Made by a program: the position numbers and the translations under genes. A stretch of DNA of 64,000 bases, from positions 496,001 through 560,000 of the forward strand of contig JADKAN010000002.1 in NCBI GenBank assembly GCA_016719225.1, in the 5' to 3' direction. Source of the DNA: Flavobacteriales bacterium (GTDB taxonomy: Bacteria; Bacteroidota; Bacteroidia; Flavobacteriales_F; PHOS-HE28). A model generated the notes under the pieces. It ran no database searches and was not told the DNA's origin. It was given only the letters and a program-made list of their open reading frames with translations. This document shows, piece by piece, positions 41,890-51,210 of the stretch (position 1 is its first letter; the number at the start of each line of letters is the position of its first letter).

Positions 41890-44800
41890 ATGCGCGCATC
41901 ATTCGTCCCCTGTCTATTCCTTGCGATCCTAAGCTCACCCGTACTCGCACAGGTGCAACAGCGCGGAACTCCCGCACCGGCTCGTACGGCAGTGGCGGCC
42001 GAAAGGGTACAGGGTGCCGCTGCCAAGACCGAGGTACTACCTAGCTGGTGGCGCAACATGATCTCCGATCCCGAACGGCAGGACCTGCCCTTGGTGCATG
42101 AGGAGCGACAACTGGGTATGGGCACCACGGATGTCACTGTTGCCATTGTGGAGCCTGAATGGGAGGTGCTGACACCGACGCAATTACTGGCGCTTCCGGG
42201 ATTGGGCCGTCCAGGCCCTGACGCGGTGGTGCATTCCAGTTTAGGCATTTCGCGCAAACGACCCTACGCTTTGGTGGACATCGAACCCTACCGCACCAAC
42301 CCCGCAACAGGACAAGTGGAACGTTTGAAGAACTACCGGTTGTCCATTAATGAAGTGCAGGGGGCACAAAGACGCGATGCCCGCGGCACTACCTACCCTG
42401 ACCATTCCAAACTGGCCTCGGGGGAATGGTACCGCTTCACTGTGGCGAAAGAGGGCGTGTATTCGCTGACCTATGAGTTCCTCCAGCAGCTTGGTGTGGA
42501 CGTGGCGGGGCTCAATTCCGATCAGGTCAATGTGTACGGTAACCAAGCCGGCGTACTTCCTTACACGAATCTGCCGTTCCTGCCCACCGATCTAGAGCTG
42601 AACGCGGTACTGATGGAGGATGGCGGTGACGGTGTTTTCGGCCCCGGAGATCGGATCCTCTTCTATGCGAAGGACGCGCAGCGCTGGGTAATGAATGCTG
42701 ATGGGCTCACTTTCAATCACGTTAAGAACGCTTGGACGGATTCCGCGAGCTACTTCATCGGCATCGGTACGGACGGTCCCAAACGCATCACCACTGCTGT
42801 TCAAACCACGGACCCTGCAACCGATGAGGTCACCTCCTTTACCGACAGGCAGGTCATCGACAAGGACGGGGTGAACGTCATCAAGTCCGGGCGCATCATG
42901 TTCAGCGAGCTGTACGATCAAGTGACCAGCTACAACTACAACTTCCCACTGCCCAATTCCACCAACGATTCGGTGAACGTGCGCATGGCGGTGTTGGGGC
43001 GCTCACTGGGTTCTTCCAGTAGCTTCAAGGCACAGGCAGGCGGGGTGGACCGCCTCGTATCCATTTCACCCACGGGCACTGATCCCGGTGCTGACTTCGG
43101 CAAGTACGTGGTTACGGCATGGAAGACGGGTGCTGTTTCGGGGGCCTTACCCATCACTGTGAGCTATATCAAGAACAACCCTGTGACCGCCTTGGGCTAC
43201 ATGGATTACTTGGAGGTGAACGCACGGCGCAACCTCCAGATGAACGGGGACCAGATGGCGTTCCGCGACCCGCGCAGCGTCGGTGCGGGACGCGTTGCCC
43301 ACTATGTACTGACCGGCGGCTCCACAGTGCAGCACGTTTGGGAAGTAACGGATCCGTTGAACGTGCGCGAAGTGACCACGGCGAGCAACAACGGCACACT
43401 GGATTTCACCATGGCGACCGATAGCCTGCGGGAATTCGTCGCGGTCAAAGGCAGCGGTCTGCTAGTACCTGTTGCTATCGGCCCTGTAGCGGCGCAGGAC
43501 CTTCACGGAACGGTGCTGCCGACCGACTTGGTGATCGTTTGTCCTCCGCAGTTCCTGGGGGAGGCGGGCCGTTTGGCGCAACGAAGGACCGACGAAGGCT
43601 TGACCGTGGCCGTGGTAACACCTCAGCAGGTATTCAACGAATTCAGTTCGGGGCAGCGTGATGGCACGGCGATCAAGCGCTACATGAAGATGCTGTATGA
43701 CCGTGCCGGGAACGATCCCTCGCTTTCCCCCCGGTATCTCTTGATGTTCGGCGATGGCTCTTACAACAACTTCTCCTTGGATCCGAGCAACCAGAATCTG
43801 GTGCCCAGCTACGAAAGCTTTAATTCATGGGGACTGGCGAATTCCTTCACCTCCGATGATTACTTCGTGACACTGGACGATAACGAAGGGGAGTCCCCGA
43901 CCGACCTGGTGGACATGGGTGTGGGCCGCTTTCCGGTGAGCACTTTGGCGCAGGCGCAAGAATTGGTGAACAAGCTTTTGAATTACGACAAACTCGAGCT
44001 TTCGAGTGCCGGTGTGGCCGCAACCTGCACGGTGGGTGGTGATGGCGGGGCTGCGGATTGGCGGACGTCCGTCCTTTTTTGCTCCGATGATCGCGACGGT
44101 GACACCAATGGCGATGGGACCATCCACATGGCCAACAGTGAACAATTGGCGAACCGCGTGGATACGGCGGAACCCTATTTGAACATCAACAAGGTCTATT
44201 TGGACGCCTACCAACAATACAGCACGCCGGGAGGTCAGCGCTACCCCGATGCTTCAAGGGAACTGCAGGAGCGTGTGCAAAAGGGAACACTGCTGGTGAA
44301 TTATGTGGGCCATGGTGGCGAAGTGGGCTGGGCGCACGAGCGCTTTTTGGATAACAGCACCATTCTCGGCTGGACGAACGACTTCAGGCTTCCCTTGTTC
44401 ATGACGGCGACCTGTGAATTCAGTCGTTGGGACGACCCGGCACGTACTTCCGCCGGGGAATATGTGCTGCTGAACCCTAACGGTGGAGGCATCGGGCTGT
44501 TCACCACCACGCGCATCGCCTATGTGAGCAGCAACCAGATCATCAGTAACGACTTCTACGACTACGTGTTCCTGCCCACGGATGAGCAAGGGCGTGAACA
44601 GCGCATCGGCGATGTATACCGCAGGACGAAAGTGGCCGCAACGCCGGGCGGCAACAGCACGTCGGTGAACCACAGGAACTTCAGCTTGCTGGGCGATCCT
44701 TCCATGCGCTTGGCCCTGCCCCGGAACAGCGCGGCCATCACCGCGATCACCGACACCTTGGGCAGCCCCATGGATACTATCAAGGCACTGGCGGTGGTGC

Positions 44801-45801
44801 GGATCACCGGTACGGTGAACGGCCCCGGGGGAACGGTGCTCACCGATTTCAATGGAACAGTGGTGCCTACCGTATATGATAAGGTGAGCAACGTGCAGAC
44901 CTTGCAGAATGATCCGGGTGGGCTTCCATTTTCCTTCCCATTGCGCCGGAACATCATTTACAAGGGCCGCGCCACGGTGACCAATGGCACGTACAGTTTC
45001 ACCTTCGTGGTGCCCAAGGATATAGACTATGCCGTGGGTGCTGGACGCATCTCGATATATGCCGAAAGCGCTACCACGAATGCGGTGGGCTACACGAACG
45101 ACCCACTGGTGGGAAGTACCGATCCCAATGCTGCTTTGGACGTGACGGGTCCCACTGTCGAACTTTACCTCAACGACGAGAGCTTCGTGCCGGGGGGTAT
45201 CACGAATACCACGCCGTTGCTTTATGCGAAGCTGTTCGATCAAAGCGGGATCAACACCTTGGGTAGCAGCATCGGCCACGACCTTAGTGCTGTGATCGAC
45301 GCCAACACGGAGAACGCCATCGTGTTGAACGACTGGTACGAGGCTGAAAAGGATTCCTACCAGAAAGGCCAGGTGCGGTATAAACTGAGTGACCTTCCTG
45401 AAGGCCGGCACACCTTGGACCTCAAAGCATGGGACGTTTACAACAACAGCACGATCCGTAGCACGGAGTTCATTGTGGCTCCCAGCTCGGAGCTCGCCCT
45501 AGCGCACGTGCTCAACTACCCTAATCCCTTCACGACCCACACCGATTTCTACTTCGAGCACAACCGGCCGTGCGAAACGCTGGACGCACAAGTACAGGTG
45601 TTCACCGTGACCGGCAGATTGGTCAAAACCATCAACAGGCGCCTGACCTGCAACGGTTTCCGTTCCGAACCCTTGCCCTGGGATGGATTGGACGATGAAG
45701 GGGACAAGATCGGGCGCGGTGTTTACATCTACCGCCTCAGCATCACCACGGCCACCGGTGAAAAAGCGGACAAATTGGAGAAATTGGTGATCTTGCGATA
45801 A
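41890..45801 (+). CDS. porU: Type IX secretion system sortase PorU
   Basis: 1303 residues, the usual length. A signal peptide (MRASFVPCLFLAILSSPVLA) is followed by the prodomain-like N-terminal third. The gingipain-type C25 peptidase domain has catalytic H808 in NYVGHGGEVGWAHE and C842 in TATCEFSRWD. The C-terminal part contains Ig-like modules and ends in an FlgD-like GDKIGRGVYIYRL. It cleaves C-terminal signals from T9SS cargo at the cell surface and attaches lipopolysaccharide. It is the first gene of porU-porV-ispF. At 42011-42085 the prodomain is Ala/Arg-rich. Confidence 0.95.
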   Translation: MRASFVPCLFLAILSSPVLAQVQQRGTPAPARTAVAAERVQGAAAKTEVLPSWWRNMISDPERQDLPLVHEERQLGMGTTDVTVAIVEPEWEVLTPTQLLALPGLGRPGPDAVVHSSLGISRKRPYALVDIEPYRTNPATGQVERLKNYRLSINEVQGAQRRDARGTTYPDHSKLASGEWYRFTVAKEGVYSLTYEFLQQLGVDVAGLNSDQVNVYGNQAGVLPYTNLPFLPTDLELNAVLMEDGGDGVFGPGDRILFYAKDAQRWVMNADGLTFNHVKNAWTDSASYFIGIGTDGPKRITTAVQTTDPATDEVTSFTDRQVIDKDGVNVIKSGRIMFSELYDQVTSYNYNFPLPNSTNDSVNVRMAVLGRSLGSSSSFKAQAGGVDRLVSISPTGTDPGADFGKYVVTAWKTGAVSGALPITVSYIKNNPVTALGYMDYLEVNARRNLQMNGDQMAFRDPRSVGAGRVAHYVLTGGSTVQHVWEVTDPLNVREVTTASNNGTLDFTMATDSLREFVAVKGSGLLVPVAIGPVAAQDLHGTVLPTDLVIVCPPQFLGEAGRLAQRRTDEGLTVAVVTPQQVFNEFSSGQRDGTAIKRYMKMLYDRAGNDPSLSPRYLLMFGDGSYNNFSLDPSNQNLVPSYESFNSWGLANSFTSDDYFVTLDDNEGESPTDLVDMGVGRFPVSTLAQAQELVNKLLNYDKLELSSAGVAATCTVGGDGGAADWRTSVLFCSDDRDGDTNGDGTIHMANSEQLANRVDTAEPYLNINKVYLDAYQQYSTPGGQRYPDASRELQERVQKGTLLVNYVGHGGEVGWAHERFLDNSTILGWTNDFRLPLFMTATCEFSRWDDPARTSAGEYVLLNPNGGGIGLFTTTRIAYVSSNQIISNDFYDYVFLPTDEQGREQRIGDVYRRTKVAATPGGNSTSVNHRNFSLLGDPSMRLALPRNSAAITAITDTLGSPMDTIKALAVVRITGTVNGPGGTVLTDFNGTVVPTVYDKVSNVQTLQNDPGGLPFSFPLRRNIIYKGRATVTNGTYSFTFVVPKDIDYAVGAGRISIYAESATTNAVGYTNDPLVGSTDPNAALDVTGPTVELYLNDESFVPGGITNTTPLLYAKLFDQSGINTLGSSIGHDLSAVIDANTENAIVLNDWYEAEKDSYQKGQVRYKLSDLPEGRHTLDLKAWDVYNNSTIRSTEFIVAPSSELALAHVLNYPNPFTTHTDFYFEHNRPCETLDAQVQVFTVTGRLVKTINRRLTCNGFRSEPLPWDGLDDEGDKIGRGVYIYRLSITTATGEKADKLEKLVILR

Positions 45802-45847
45802 TGGATCCGGGTCGTGAAGGGCAGGGATGCGGAACGCGTATACCGTG

Positions 45848-45957
45848 ATCGAGAACGATCAACGGATAACCCACAGCCCGTAACTGATAACCAATATCCG
45901 ATCACCCGTAACCCACCAACACGGAAGTCTCCCAACCCTAAACCGCGGGCGCCACAC
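45848..45957. repeat. Degenerate GATAACCC-like tandem repeat tract in the porU-porV gap
   Basis: About seven to eight imperfect units (GGATAACCC, CTGATAACC, CGTAACCC) sit in the 214-base gap. It resembles the short tandem repeats seen at 27171-27230 and 62369-62449, although the base sequence differs. No gene is seen here. Confidence 0.55.
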
Positions 45958-45978
45958 AATAAGCCCCGGTAAGCCGCG

Positions 45979-45986
45979 TATATTTG
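45979..45986 (+). promoter_or_regulatory. -7 promoter element (TATATTTG) upstream of porV
   Basis: An exact TAnnTTTG match, 29 bases before the ATG, so porV can be transcribed separately from porU. Confidence 0.6.
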
Positions 45987-46015
45987 CCGCCCCTTTTTGC
46001 GAACGCCAGCTACAC

Positions 46016-47335
46016 ATGACCTTATCAATACGCCAACCGGCCCTTTTCGCCGCAGTTGTGGCCAGTATGGCCCTTAGTGCCCAAAGCAGCGTTAGTACCG
46101 GTTGCATCGGTGAACTCACCGGTCAGGCCTGCGGGCCGAGTTTGAATACCATCACCACCGCGGTCCCGTTCCTCCTGATCGGGCCGGATTCACGTTCCGG
46201 CGGTATGGGCGATGCCGGGGTGGCGCTTCCGGCTGATGCGGATGCCCTGCATTGGAACCCGAGCAAACTGGCCTTTGCGGAGAATGAAGGGGAATTCCGC
46301 GTTTCCGTTTCGCCGTGGCTGCGCACCTTGGTGCCGGACATGAGCCTTTCCTACTTGGCGGGCTACAAAAAGATCAATAAGCGCGCTGCTGTAGGTGGCT
46401 CGTTGCGTTATTTCAACTTGGGCAGCATCACTTTTACCGACCAGAATGGCGGGGTTATCCGCGATTTCAAGCCTGCCGAATTCGCTGTGGATGTCACCTT
46501 CGCGCAGCAGTTCAGCGAGCGTTTCGCTGGTGGTATCTCCCTGCGTTACATCAATAGCAACCTGACCGGTGGTCTCACCACGGAAAGCACCGGCAAGACC
46601 AAGGCCGGCCAAGCTGTGGCAGCGGACGTCTCCTTCTTCTACCACAACACCGATATGGTGATCGCTTCCAAGGATGCCACGTTCGCCTTCGGTGTGGATG
46701 TTTCGAATATCGGTAACAAGATCGCTTATAGCACCAGTTCCCGCACGGATTTCCTGCCTGTGAACCTGCGCTTCGGCCCATCCATCACGGTTGATATCGA
46801 CGAGTATAACAGCATTACGTTCAACGCGGACATCAACAAGCTTCTTGTCCCTACACCGCCTGTTTACAAAACCGCACCGGATGCCAACGGCAATCCTGTT
46901 GCGGTGAAGAACCCGGACAGCACCTATGCCATCTTCAGCGGCGAAGATCCCACTCGTGGTCTTGCAGCAGGGATCTTCGGCTCCTTCAGCGATGCACCCG
47001 GTATCGTATACACGGACGCGGATGGCGTGCAGCACGTGGTGGATGGAAGCAAATTCAAGGAAGAGTTGCGGGAGTTCTACTATGGTGGTGGATTTGAGTA
47101 CTGGTACGCTAAGCAGTTCGCTTTCCGCACGGGCTACTTCTGGGAAGCCGCCACCAAGGGCGACCGCAAATATTTCACCATGGGTCTCGGTGTGAAGTAC
47201 AGCATCTTCTCGCTCGACTTCAGCTATCTCATCGCCAATACACAGCGCAGTCCGCTGGCGAACACCTTGCGCTTCACCTTGGGCTTCAACTTCGACGGTA
47301 AGGCCAAGAAGAAAGTGAGCGACATCAACGGATGA
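46016..47335 (+). CDS. porV: Type IX secretion outer membrane protein PorV
   Basis: 439 residues. A signal peptide ends near LSAQ; the family mark VPFLLIGPDSRSGGMGDAG and DADALHWNPSKLAF follow, then beta-strands of a FadL-like 14-strand barrel that ends in LGFNF. It shuttles secreted cargo from the SprA pore to PorU for cleavage and anchoring. It lies 214 bases after porU and overlaps ispF as ATGA. Confidence 0.95.
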   Translation: MTLSIRQPALFAAVVASMALSAQSSVSTGCIGELTGQACGPSLNTITTAVPFLLIGPDSRSGGMGDAGVALPADADALHWNPSKLAFAENEGEFRVSVSPWLRTLVPDMSLSYLAGYKKINKRAAVGGSLRYFNLGSITFTDQNGGVIRDFKPAEFAVDVTFAQQFSERFAGGISLRYINSNLTGGLTTESTGKTKAGQAVAADVSFFYHNTDMVIASKDATFAFGVDVSNIGNKIAYSTSSRTDFLPVNLRFGPSITVDIDEYNSITFNADINKLLVPTPPVYKTAPDANGNPVAVKNPDSTYAIFSGEDPTRGLAAGIFGSFSDAPGIVYTDADGVQHVVDGSKFKEELREFYYGGGFEYWYAKQFAFRTGYFWEAATKGDRKYFTMGLGVKYSIFSLDFSYLIANTQRSPLANTLRFTLGFNFDGKAKKKVSDING

Positions 47336-47811
47336 GCGTGCGCGTAGGCTTTGGCTATGACAGCCATCGCTTGGTGGAAGGCCGCCCACTGATGCTTGGG
47401 GGATTGCACGTGCCGCATACGTTAGGCAGTTCAGGCCATAGTGATGCCGATGTGCTGCTGCATGCCTTATGCGATGCGCTTCTCGGTGCGCTCGCGATGG
47501 GTGATATCGGGTCACATTTCCCGGACACTGACCCGGCCTACAAGGACGCGGACAGCCGGGAACTTCTGGCTGCCGTGGTGGCGCTTATACAAGGCAAAGG
47601 TTGGACCGTGGGGAATGTGGATTGCACCGTAGTGCTCGAACGGCCCAAATTGCGGCCCCACATCGATACCATGCGGAGGATCATCGCGGAATTGTTGGGT
47701 TTGGCGCAGGACGCCGTATCCGTAAAGGCCACAACGAACGAAAAGATGGGCTTCGCCGGGCGCGAGGAAGGCGTTTGCGCGTACGCTGTGGCGTTACTTG
47801 AGAAGAAGTAA
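47332..47811 (+). CDS. ispF: 2-C-methyl-D-erythritol 2,4-cyclodiphosphate synthase
   Basis: 159 residues. VGFGYDSHRLVEGRPLMLGG holds the metal-binding DxH at the N-terminus; HSDADVLLHALCDALLGA, GDIGSHFPDTDP and KATTNEKMGFAGREEG are the classic motifs. It makes the cyclic diphosphate in the MEP isoprenoid route, feeding carotenoid precursors among others. It is coupled to porV by a four-base overlap. Confidence 0.96.
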   Translation: MSVRVGFGYDSHRLVEGRPLMLGGLHVPHTLGSSGHSDADVLLHALCDALLGALAMGDIGSHFPDTDPAYKDADSRELLAAVVALIQGKGWTVGNVDCTVVLERPKLRPHIDTMRRIIAELLGLAQDAVSVKATTNEKMGFAGREEGVCAYAVALLEKK

Positions 47812-47951
47812 TCCCGCTCCACGTAGCTGGGTCATCCGTTAAGACCATTGGGTCTTGCCGCAAAGTGCTTATCTGCTAACTCCTGATCCCTCATTCCGCA
47901 ATGTCCAGGTAGTCCTGTACGGATGAGGGGAGAGGGTTCTTAGCTGATCGA

Positions 47952-48602
47952 CTAATCATCCCCATCATCAGGGATGGCTTCGCGGAAGCCTTGGTGGTCC
48001 TGCTCGTCCTCGAAATAGAACACTCGGAGCATGGCGGTGTCGCGCAGCAGGTCGATGCGCCCGATCTCCACCCGGCTCACGTTGATGCCCAAGCGTTCGC
48101 GCAGGTCCGCATGCAGCGCATCGCGGTTGGCGGGCTTGATGAGCTCGATGCGCTCATAGATCAGTTGGCGCATGGCTTCATGGCGCGTCAGCCACACCTG
48201 TTCCAGCAGGAACACGAGCAGCAGGATCATGCCGTTGGTGAACAAGAGCTCCGCCAGACTGATCTTCTTGCCTGCCAATGCGTTGATCACGGCCAGGCAG
48301 ATGCATGTGAAGAGGTAGGTCATATCCTTCACTTCCAACTGCTCGGTACGGTAGCGAATGATGCTGAACACGGCGAACAGCCCGAACCCGAAGCCCATGG
48401 AGAGCTTCACGTTATTCATCAGGATGCAGAGGAAGAAGATGAGGAAGTTGAAGACGAAATAGGTGAAGAGATTCTCCTTTTTGCGGTGGATCGGGTAGTA
48501 GATCAACCGGATGAGGATGAACACCACCAAGGCATCCAAACCGAATTTGAACACAAGTTCCCACAGGTCCTCGTGGAACATGTTCATGCCGAATATCTTC
48601 AT
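47952..48602 (-). CDS. DUF4956 membrane protein (polyphosphate pair)
   Basis: 216 residues with about four membrane segments in the first 150 (GLDALVVFILIRLIYYPIH, YFVFNFLIFFLCILMNNV and two more). FGLFAVFSIIRYRTEQLEVKD is the conserved core of DUF4956. The C-terminal soluble part contains RLGINVSRVEIGRIDLLRDT. It is paired with the VTC domain gene, whose stop it overlaps as ATGA. The pair is common in bacteria, and a role in membrane-linked polyphosphate metabolism is inferred. Confidence 0.88.
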   Translation of the reverse strand: MKIFGMNMFHEDLWELVFKFGLDALVVFILIRLIYYPIHRKKENLFTYFVFNFLIFFLCILMNNVKLSMGFGFGLFAVFSIIRYRTEQLEVKDMTYLFTCICLAVINALAGKKISLAELLFTNGMILLLVFLLEQVWLTRHEAMRQLIYERIELIKPANRDALHADLRERLGINVSRVEIGRIDLLRDTAMLRVFYFEDEQDHQGFREAIPDDGDD

Positions 48603-49357
48603 GTTGCGGTAGCGGGTGTTGCGGCGCGGGCGGCTTGGAGCAGCACGGGTTTGAAAGTATTCCGTTTGATATCGGGACGCATGAGCGCCATCCCAACGCA
48701 GTATTTACTGAAGCTCACGGGCGGAACGGCCCAGCGGCGCATGATGGCGGAAAACGGCGAGCCATGCCCGGTGCGGCCTTCTTTTAACTCTGCCACGCAA
48801 AGGCCGGGCATTTCCTTCGTTGTACCATGGAGCGAAAAGGCGAAATCCATATCGATGGTAAGGCGCTCCAAGCGTTCGCGGTGTACCAGTGTGAGGCGGT
48901 GGAACGTATTGCCCAGCACGGGTTCCAAATGCCCGGTGCTATGAGAATGGAGGACCGCGAAGGCTTGGTGATCGCCGGCCAATCGCTCCGGGAAATCCTG
49001 CAACGGCGTGCGCCGCTTGTCGGTGCCACCACGGCCTGTTTTGCGCTTCACCTCCAACACACAAAGCCCGCTTCCACCGTACCGCCGGACCCTCACTTTG
49101 GTGCGCAAGGGCTTCCCATTGTGGTGGTCGAGATAATGGCTCAACGTGTTCGTGTCGAAATAGCGTGTCTCATAATCAACCCCACGTGCTCCGTTCACCT
49201 CGAGTAACCGGTATCCGGGGAGCAATTCCTCCAGCAACCCGTTCAGTCGGTGTGTGCCGAAGACATACTTGGTATCCATACGGAACTGCAGTTGCACCGC
49301 ATCCATTTCCGCCAGCTTGATGGGGGCGAAGCGCTGGAGGATGTCCAATTCCTTCAT
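48599..49357 (-). CDS. VTC domain polyphosphate polymerase
   Basis: 252 residues from the ATG at 49357, giving MKELDILQRFAPIKLAEMDA. FRMDTKYVFGTHRLNGLL, VDYETRYFDTNTLSHYLDHH, RTKVRVRRYGGSGLCVLEVK and LTIDMDFAF form the tunnel-shaped triphosphate-handling VTC domain. Yeast Vtc4 makes polyphosphate from ATP with this fold. An upstream in-frame ATG at 49432 would add 25 residues without family features. It is coupled to DUF4956. Confidence 0.9.
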   Translation of the reverse strand: MKELDILQRFAPIKLAEMDAVQLQFRMDTKYVFGTHRLNGLLEELLPGYRLLEVNGARGVDYETRYFDTNTLSHYLDHHNGKPLRTKVRVRRYGGSGLCVLEVKRKTGRGGTDKRRTPLQDFPERLAGDHQAFAVLHSHSTGHLEPVLGNTFHRLTLVHRERLERLTIDMDFAFSLHGTTKEMPGLCVAELKEGRTGHGSPFSAIMRRWAVPPVSFSKYCVGMALMRPDIKRNTFKPVLLQAARAATPATAT

Positions 49358-49559
49358 GTATCGGTAACGCGGGGGCAAGCTAAGGAAAGCAGTGAAGTGA
49401 TGAACGGGAGCGGACTTTCCGATATTCAACAAGAGTGGCAGTTGGGAGCGGTAGATGCGATCGGCACTGGCGCTTTAAAATGATCCGGGCAACATTAGCC
49501 GTTACGGTGGACCCGTTCCCAAGCGCGGGAAACTCCGGTCCACCAATACCTGCAGGCGC

Positions 49560-49567
49560 TACCTTCG
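49560..49567 (+). promoter_or_regulatory. -7-like element (TACCTTCG) upstream of cdd
   Basis: TAnnTTCG form, 16 bases before the cdd ATG; the same variant precedes pheT, recG and the tRNA array. Confidence 0.4.
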
Positions 49568-49583
49568 GCACCTTGATCCATCC

Positions 49584-50078
49584 ATGGCAAACACTCGCAA
49601 GATCGCGCTGCACTACCTGCAGCATTCCTCCTGGTCGGTCCTTCCGGCGGAAGACAGGGAACTGTTGGAGCTTGCGGCCAAAGCGGCGCGCAACGCCTAT
49701 GCCCCGTATTCGAAGTTCAAGGTGGGTGCGGCCATACGGATGGAAAGCGGGGAGATCATACCGGGAAGCAACCAGGAGAACGCCAGCTTTCCAGCGGGTA
49801 TCTGTGCTGAACGCACCGCACTGCACGCTGCCATGACGGTCCTGCCCAAGGGCGAAGTGGAAAGCATCGCTATCGTTGTGCCACAGGTGAAAGGCAGCAA
49901 GCCGGTGACGCCTTGCGGCATTTGCCGGCAGGCCTTGGTGGAGCAGGAGCGGCGCCAGAAAGGCCCCATGCGCCTGCTTATGGGGATCGTAAAAGGACCC
50001 GTGATCGAGACTTTCAGTGCAGAAACCTTGCTGCCCCTTTCCTTCGACAGCAGCCAGCTGGGCAGGAAGCCGCGTTGA
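49584..50078 (+). CDS. cdd: Cytidine deaminase
   Basis: 164 residues. YAPYSKFKVGAAI, the zinc-binding AGICAERTALHAAM and TPCGICRQAL contain the catalytic glutamate and the cysteine ligands. It deaminates cytidine to uridine in pyrimidine salvage. The first 20 residues form a short extension, found in Bacteroidota. Gene order cdd-pdhA-pdhC is characteristic of Flavobacteriia. Confidence 0.95.
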   Translation: MANTRKIALHYLQHSSWSVLPAEDRELLELAAKAARNAYAPYSKFKVGAAIRMESGEIIPGSNQENASFPAGICAERTALHAAMTVLPKGEVESIAIVVPQVKGSKPVTPCGICRQALVEQERRQKGPMRLLMGIVKGPVIETFSAETLLPLSFDSSQLGRKPR

Positions 50079-50087
50079 AACCGGGCC

Positions 50088-50095
50088 TATCTTTG
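50088..50095 (+). promoter_or_regulatory. -7 promoter element (TATCTTTG) upstream of pdhA
   Basis: An exact TAnnTTTG match between cdd and pdhA, 24 bases before the pdhA ATG. Confidence 0.6.
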
Positions 50096-50119
50096 GGCCT
50101 CGAAATCCGCGATCGGGCA

Positions 50120-51163
50120 ATGAGCAAGACCACTTCAATCACGGCGAAAAAGGGAACGAAAGAGATCGCGCAAGCGCCCGTCTTCGGTAAGGACATCCAG
50201 CTGCGCTGGTTCAAGGAAATGCTGCTGATGCGGCGTTTCGAGGAAAAGACAGGTCAGCTCTACACCCAACAGAAATTCGGTGGCTTTTGCCACCTGTACA
50301 TCGGCCAGGAAGCCATCTTGGCGGGCCTGAGCAGCGCGATGCAAAAGGGTGACCGCATCATTACGGCCTACCGCGACCATGCACATCCATTAATGCTGGG
50401 CACGCCAGCGAAGGAGGTGATGGCGGAGCTCTACGGACGCATCACCGGCAGCAGCAAAGGCAAGGGTGGTAGCATGCACTTCTTCGACAAGGAGCGCAAC
50501 CTCTTCGGGGGCCACGGCATCGTAGGCGCACAGATCGCGATAGGCGCGGGCATCGCTTTCGCTGATAAATACCGGGGTGGCGACCAAGTGACGTTCTGCT
50601 TCATGGGCGATGGTGCCGCGCGGCAGGGCATCCTGCACGAAACGTTCAATATGGCCATGACGTGGAAGCTGCCCGTTGTGTTCGTGATCGAGAATAACGA
50701 TTACGCCATGGGCACCAGCGTTGAGCGCACGAGCAATGTGCACGAGATGTACAAGTTGGGCCTCAGCTATGCCATGCCGGGAGCACCAGTGAACGGTATG
50801 CGCTGCGAAGACGTCCACAACGCTTTTACCGATGCCGCTGCCCACGTGCGCGCTGGCAACGGCCCGATGCTGCTGGAGATCAAGACCTATCGGTACAGGG
50901 GGCACAGCATGAGCGACCCCGGTAAGTACCGGACCAAGGAAGAGGTGGAGGAATACAAGCGTCGCGATCCGTTGGAAGATGTGCGGAGCCGCCTCTTGGA
51001 ACAGAAATGGGCCACCGAGGCTGAAGTGGAGAAAATGGAAGAGGCCGTGAAGAAGGAAGTGGAGGATGCGGTCAAGTTCGCCGAGGAAAGCCCGTATCCA
51101 CCGTTGGACGAGCTGTACATCGACGTGTACAAGGAGAAGGATTATCCGTTCATCAAAGAATAA
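50120..51163 (+). CDS. pdhA: Pyruvate dehydrogenase E1 component, alpha subunit
   Basis: 347 residues from the ATG at 50120, next to a -7 element. GFCHLYIGQEAILAGL, YRDHAHPLMLGT and the thiamine-diphosphate motif FMGDGAARQGILHETFNMA ending VIENNDYAMGTS are typical; YRYRGHSMSDPGKYRTKEE is the phosphorylation-loop region. With a beta subunit, which is not in this window, it decarboxylates pyruvate and passes the acetyl group to E2. E2 follows 47 bases downstream. Confidence 0.95.
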   Translation: MSKTTSITAKKGTKEIAQAPVFGKDIQLRWFKEMLLMRRFEEKTGQLYTQQKFGGFCHLYIGQEAILAGLSSAMQKGDRIITAYRDHAHPLMLGTPAKEVMAELYGRITGSSKGKGGSMHFFDKERNLFGGHGIVGAQIAIGAGIAFADKYRGGDQVTFCFMGDGAARQGILHETFNMAMTWKLPVVFVIENNDYAMGTSVERTSNVHEMYKLGLSYAMPGAPVNGMRCEDVHNAFTDAAAHVRAGNGPMLLEIKTYRYRGHSMSDPGKYRTKEEVEEYKRRDPLEDVRSRLLEQKWATEAEVEKMEEAVKKEVEDAVKFAEESPYPPLDELYIDVYKEKDYPFIKE

Positions 51164-51210
51164 GCAGTCCGCCGGTTGCCGGTGGATCACGAACGTTGTA
51201 ACGAACAAGC

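Noticed and set aside
43119..45411. Large antisense open frames within porU
   Set aside because: They overlap a gene with clear catalytic motifs and have no recognisable domains; they follow its G+C-rich third positions.
41890..45801. PorU as a gingipain-like exported protease
   Set aside because: The length, the lack of a T9SS sorting signal typical of gingipains and the neighbouring porV favour the sortase PorU.
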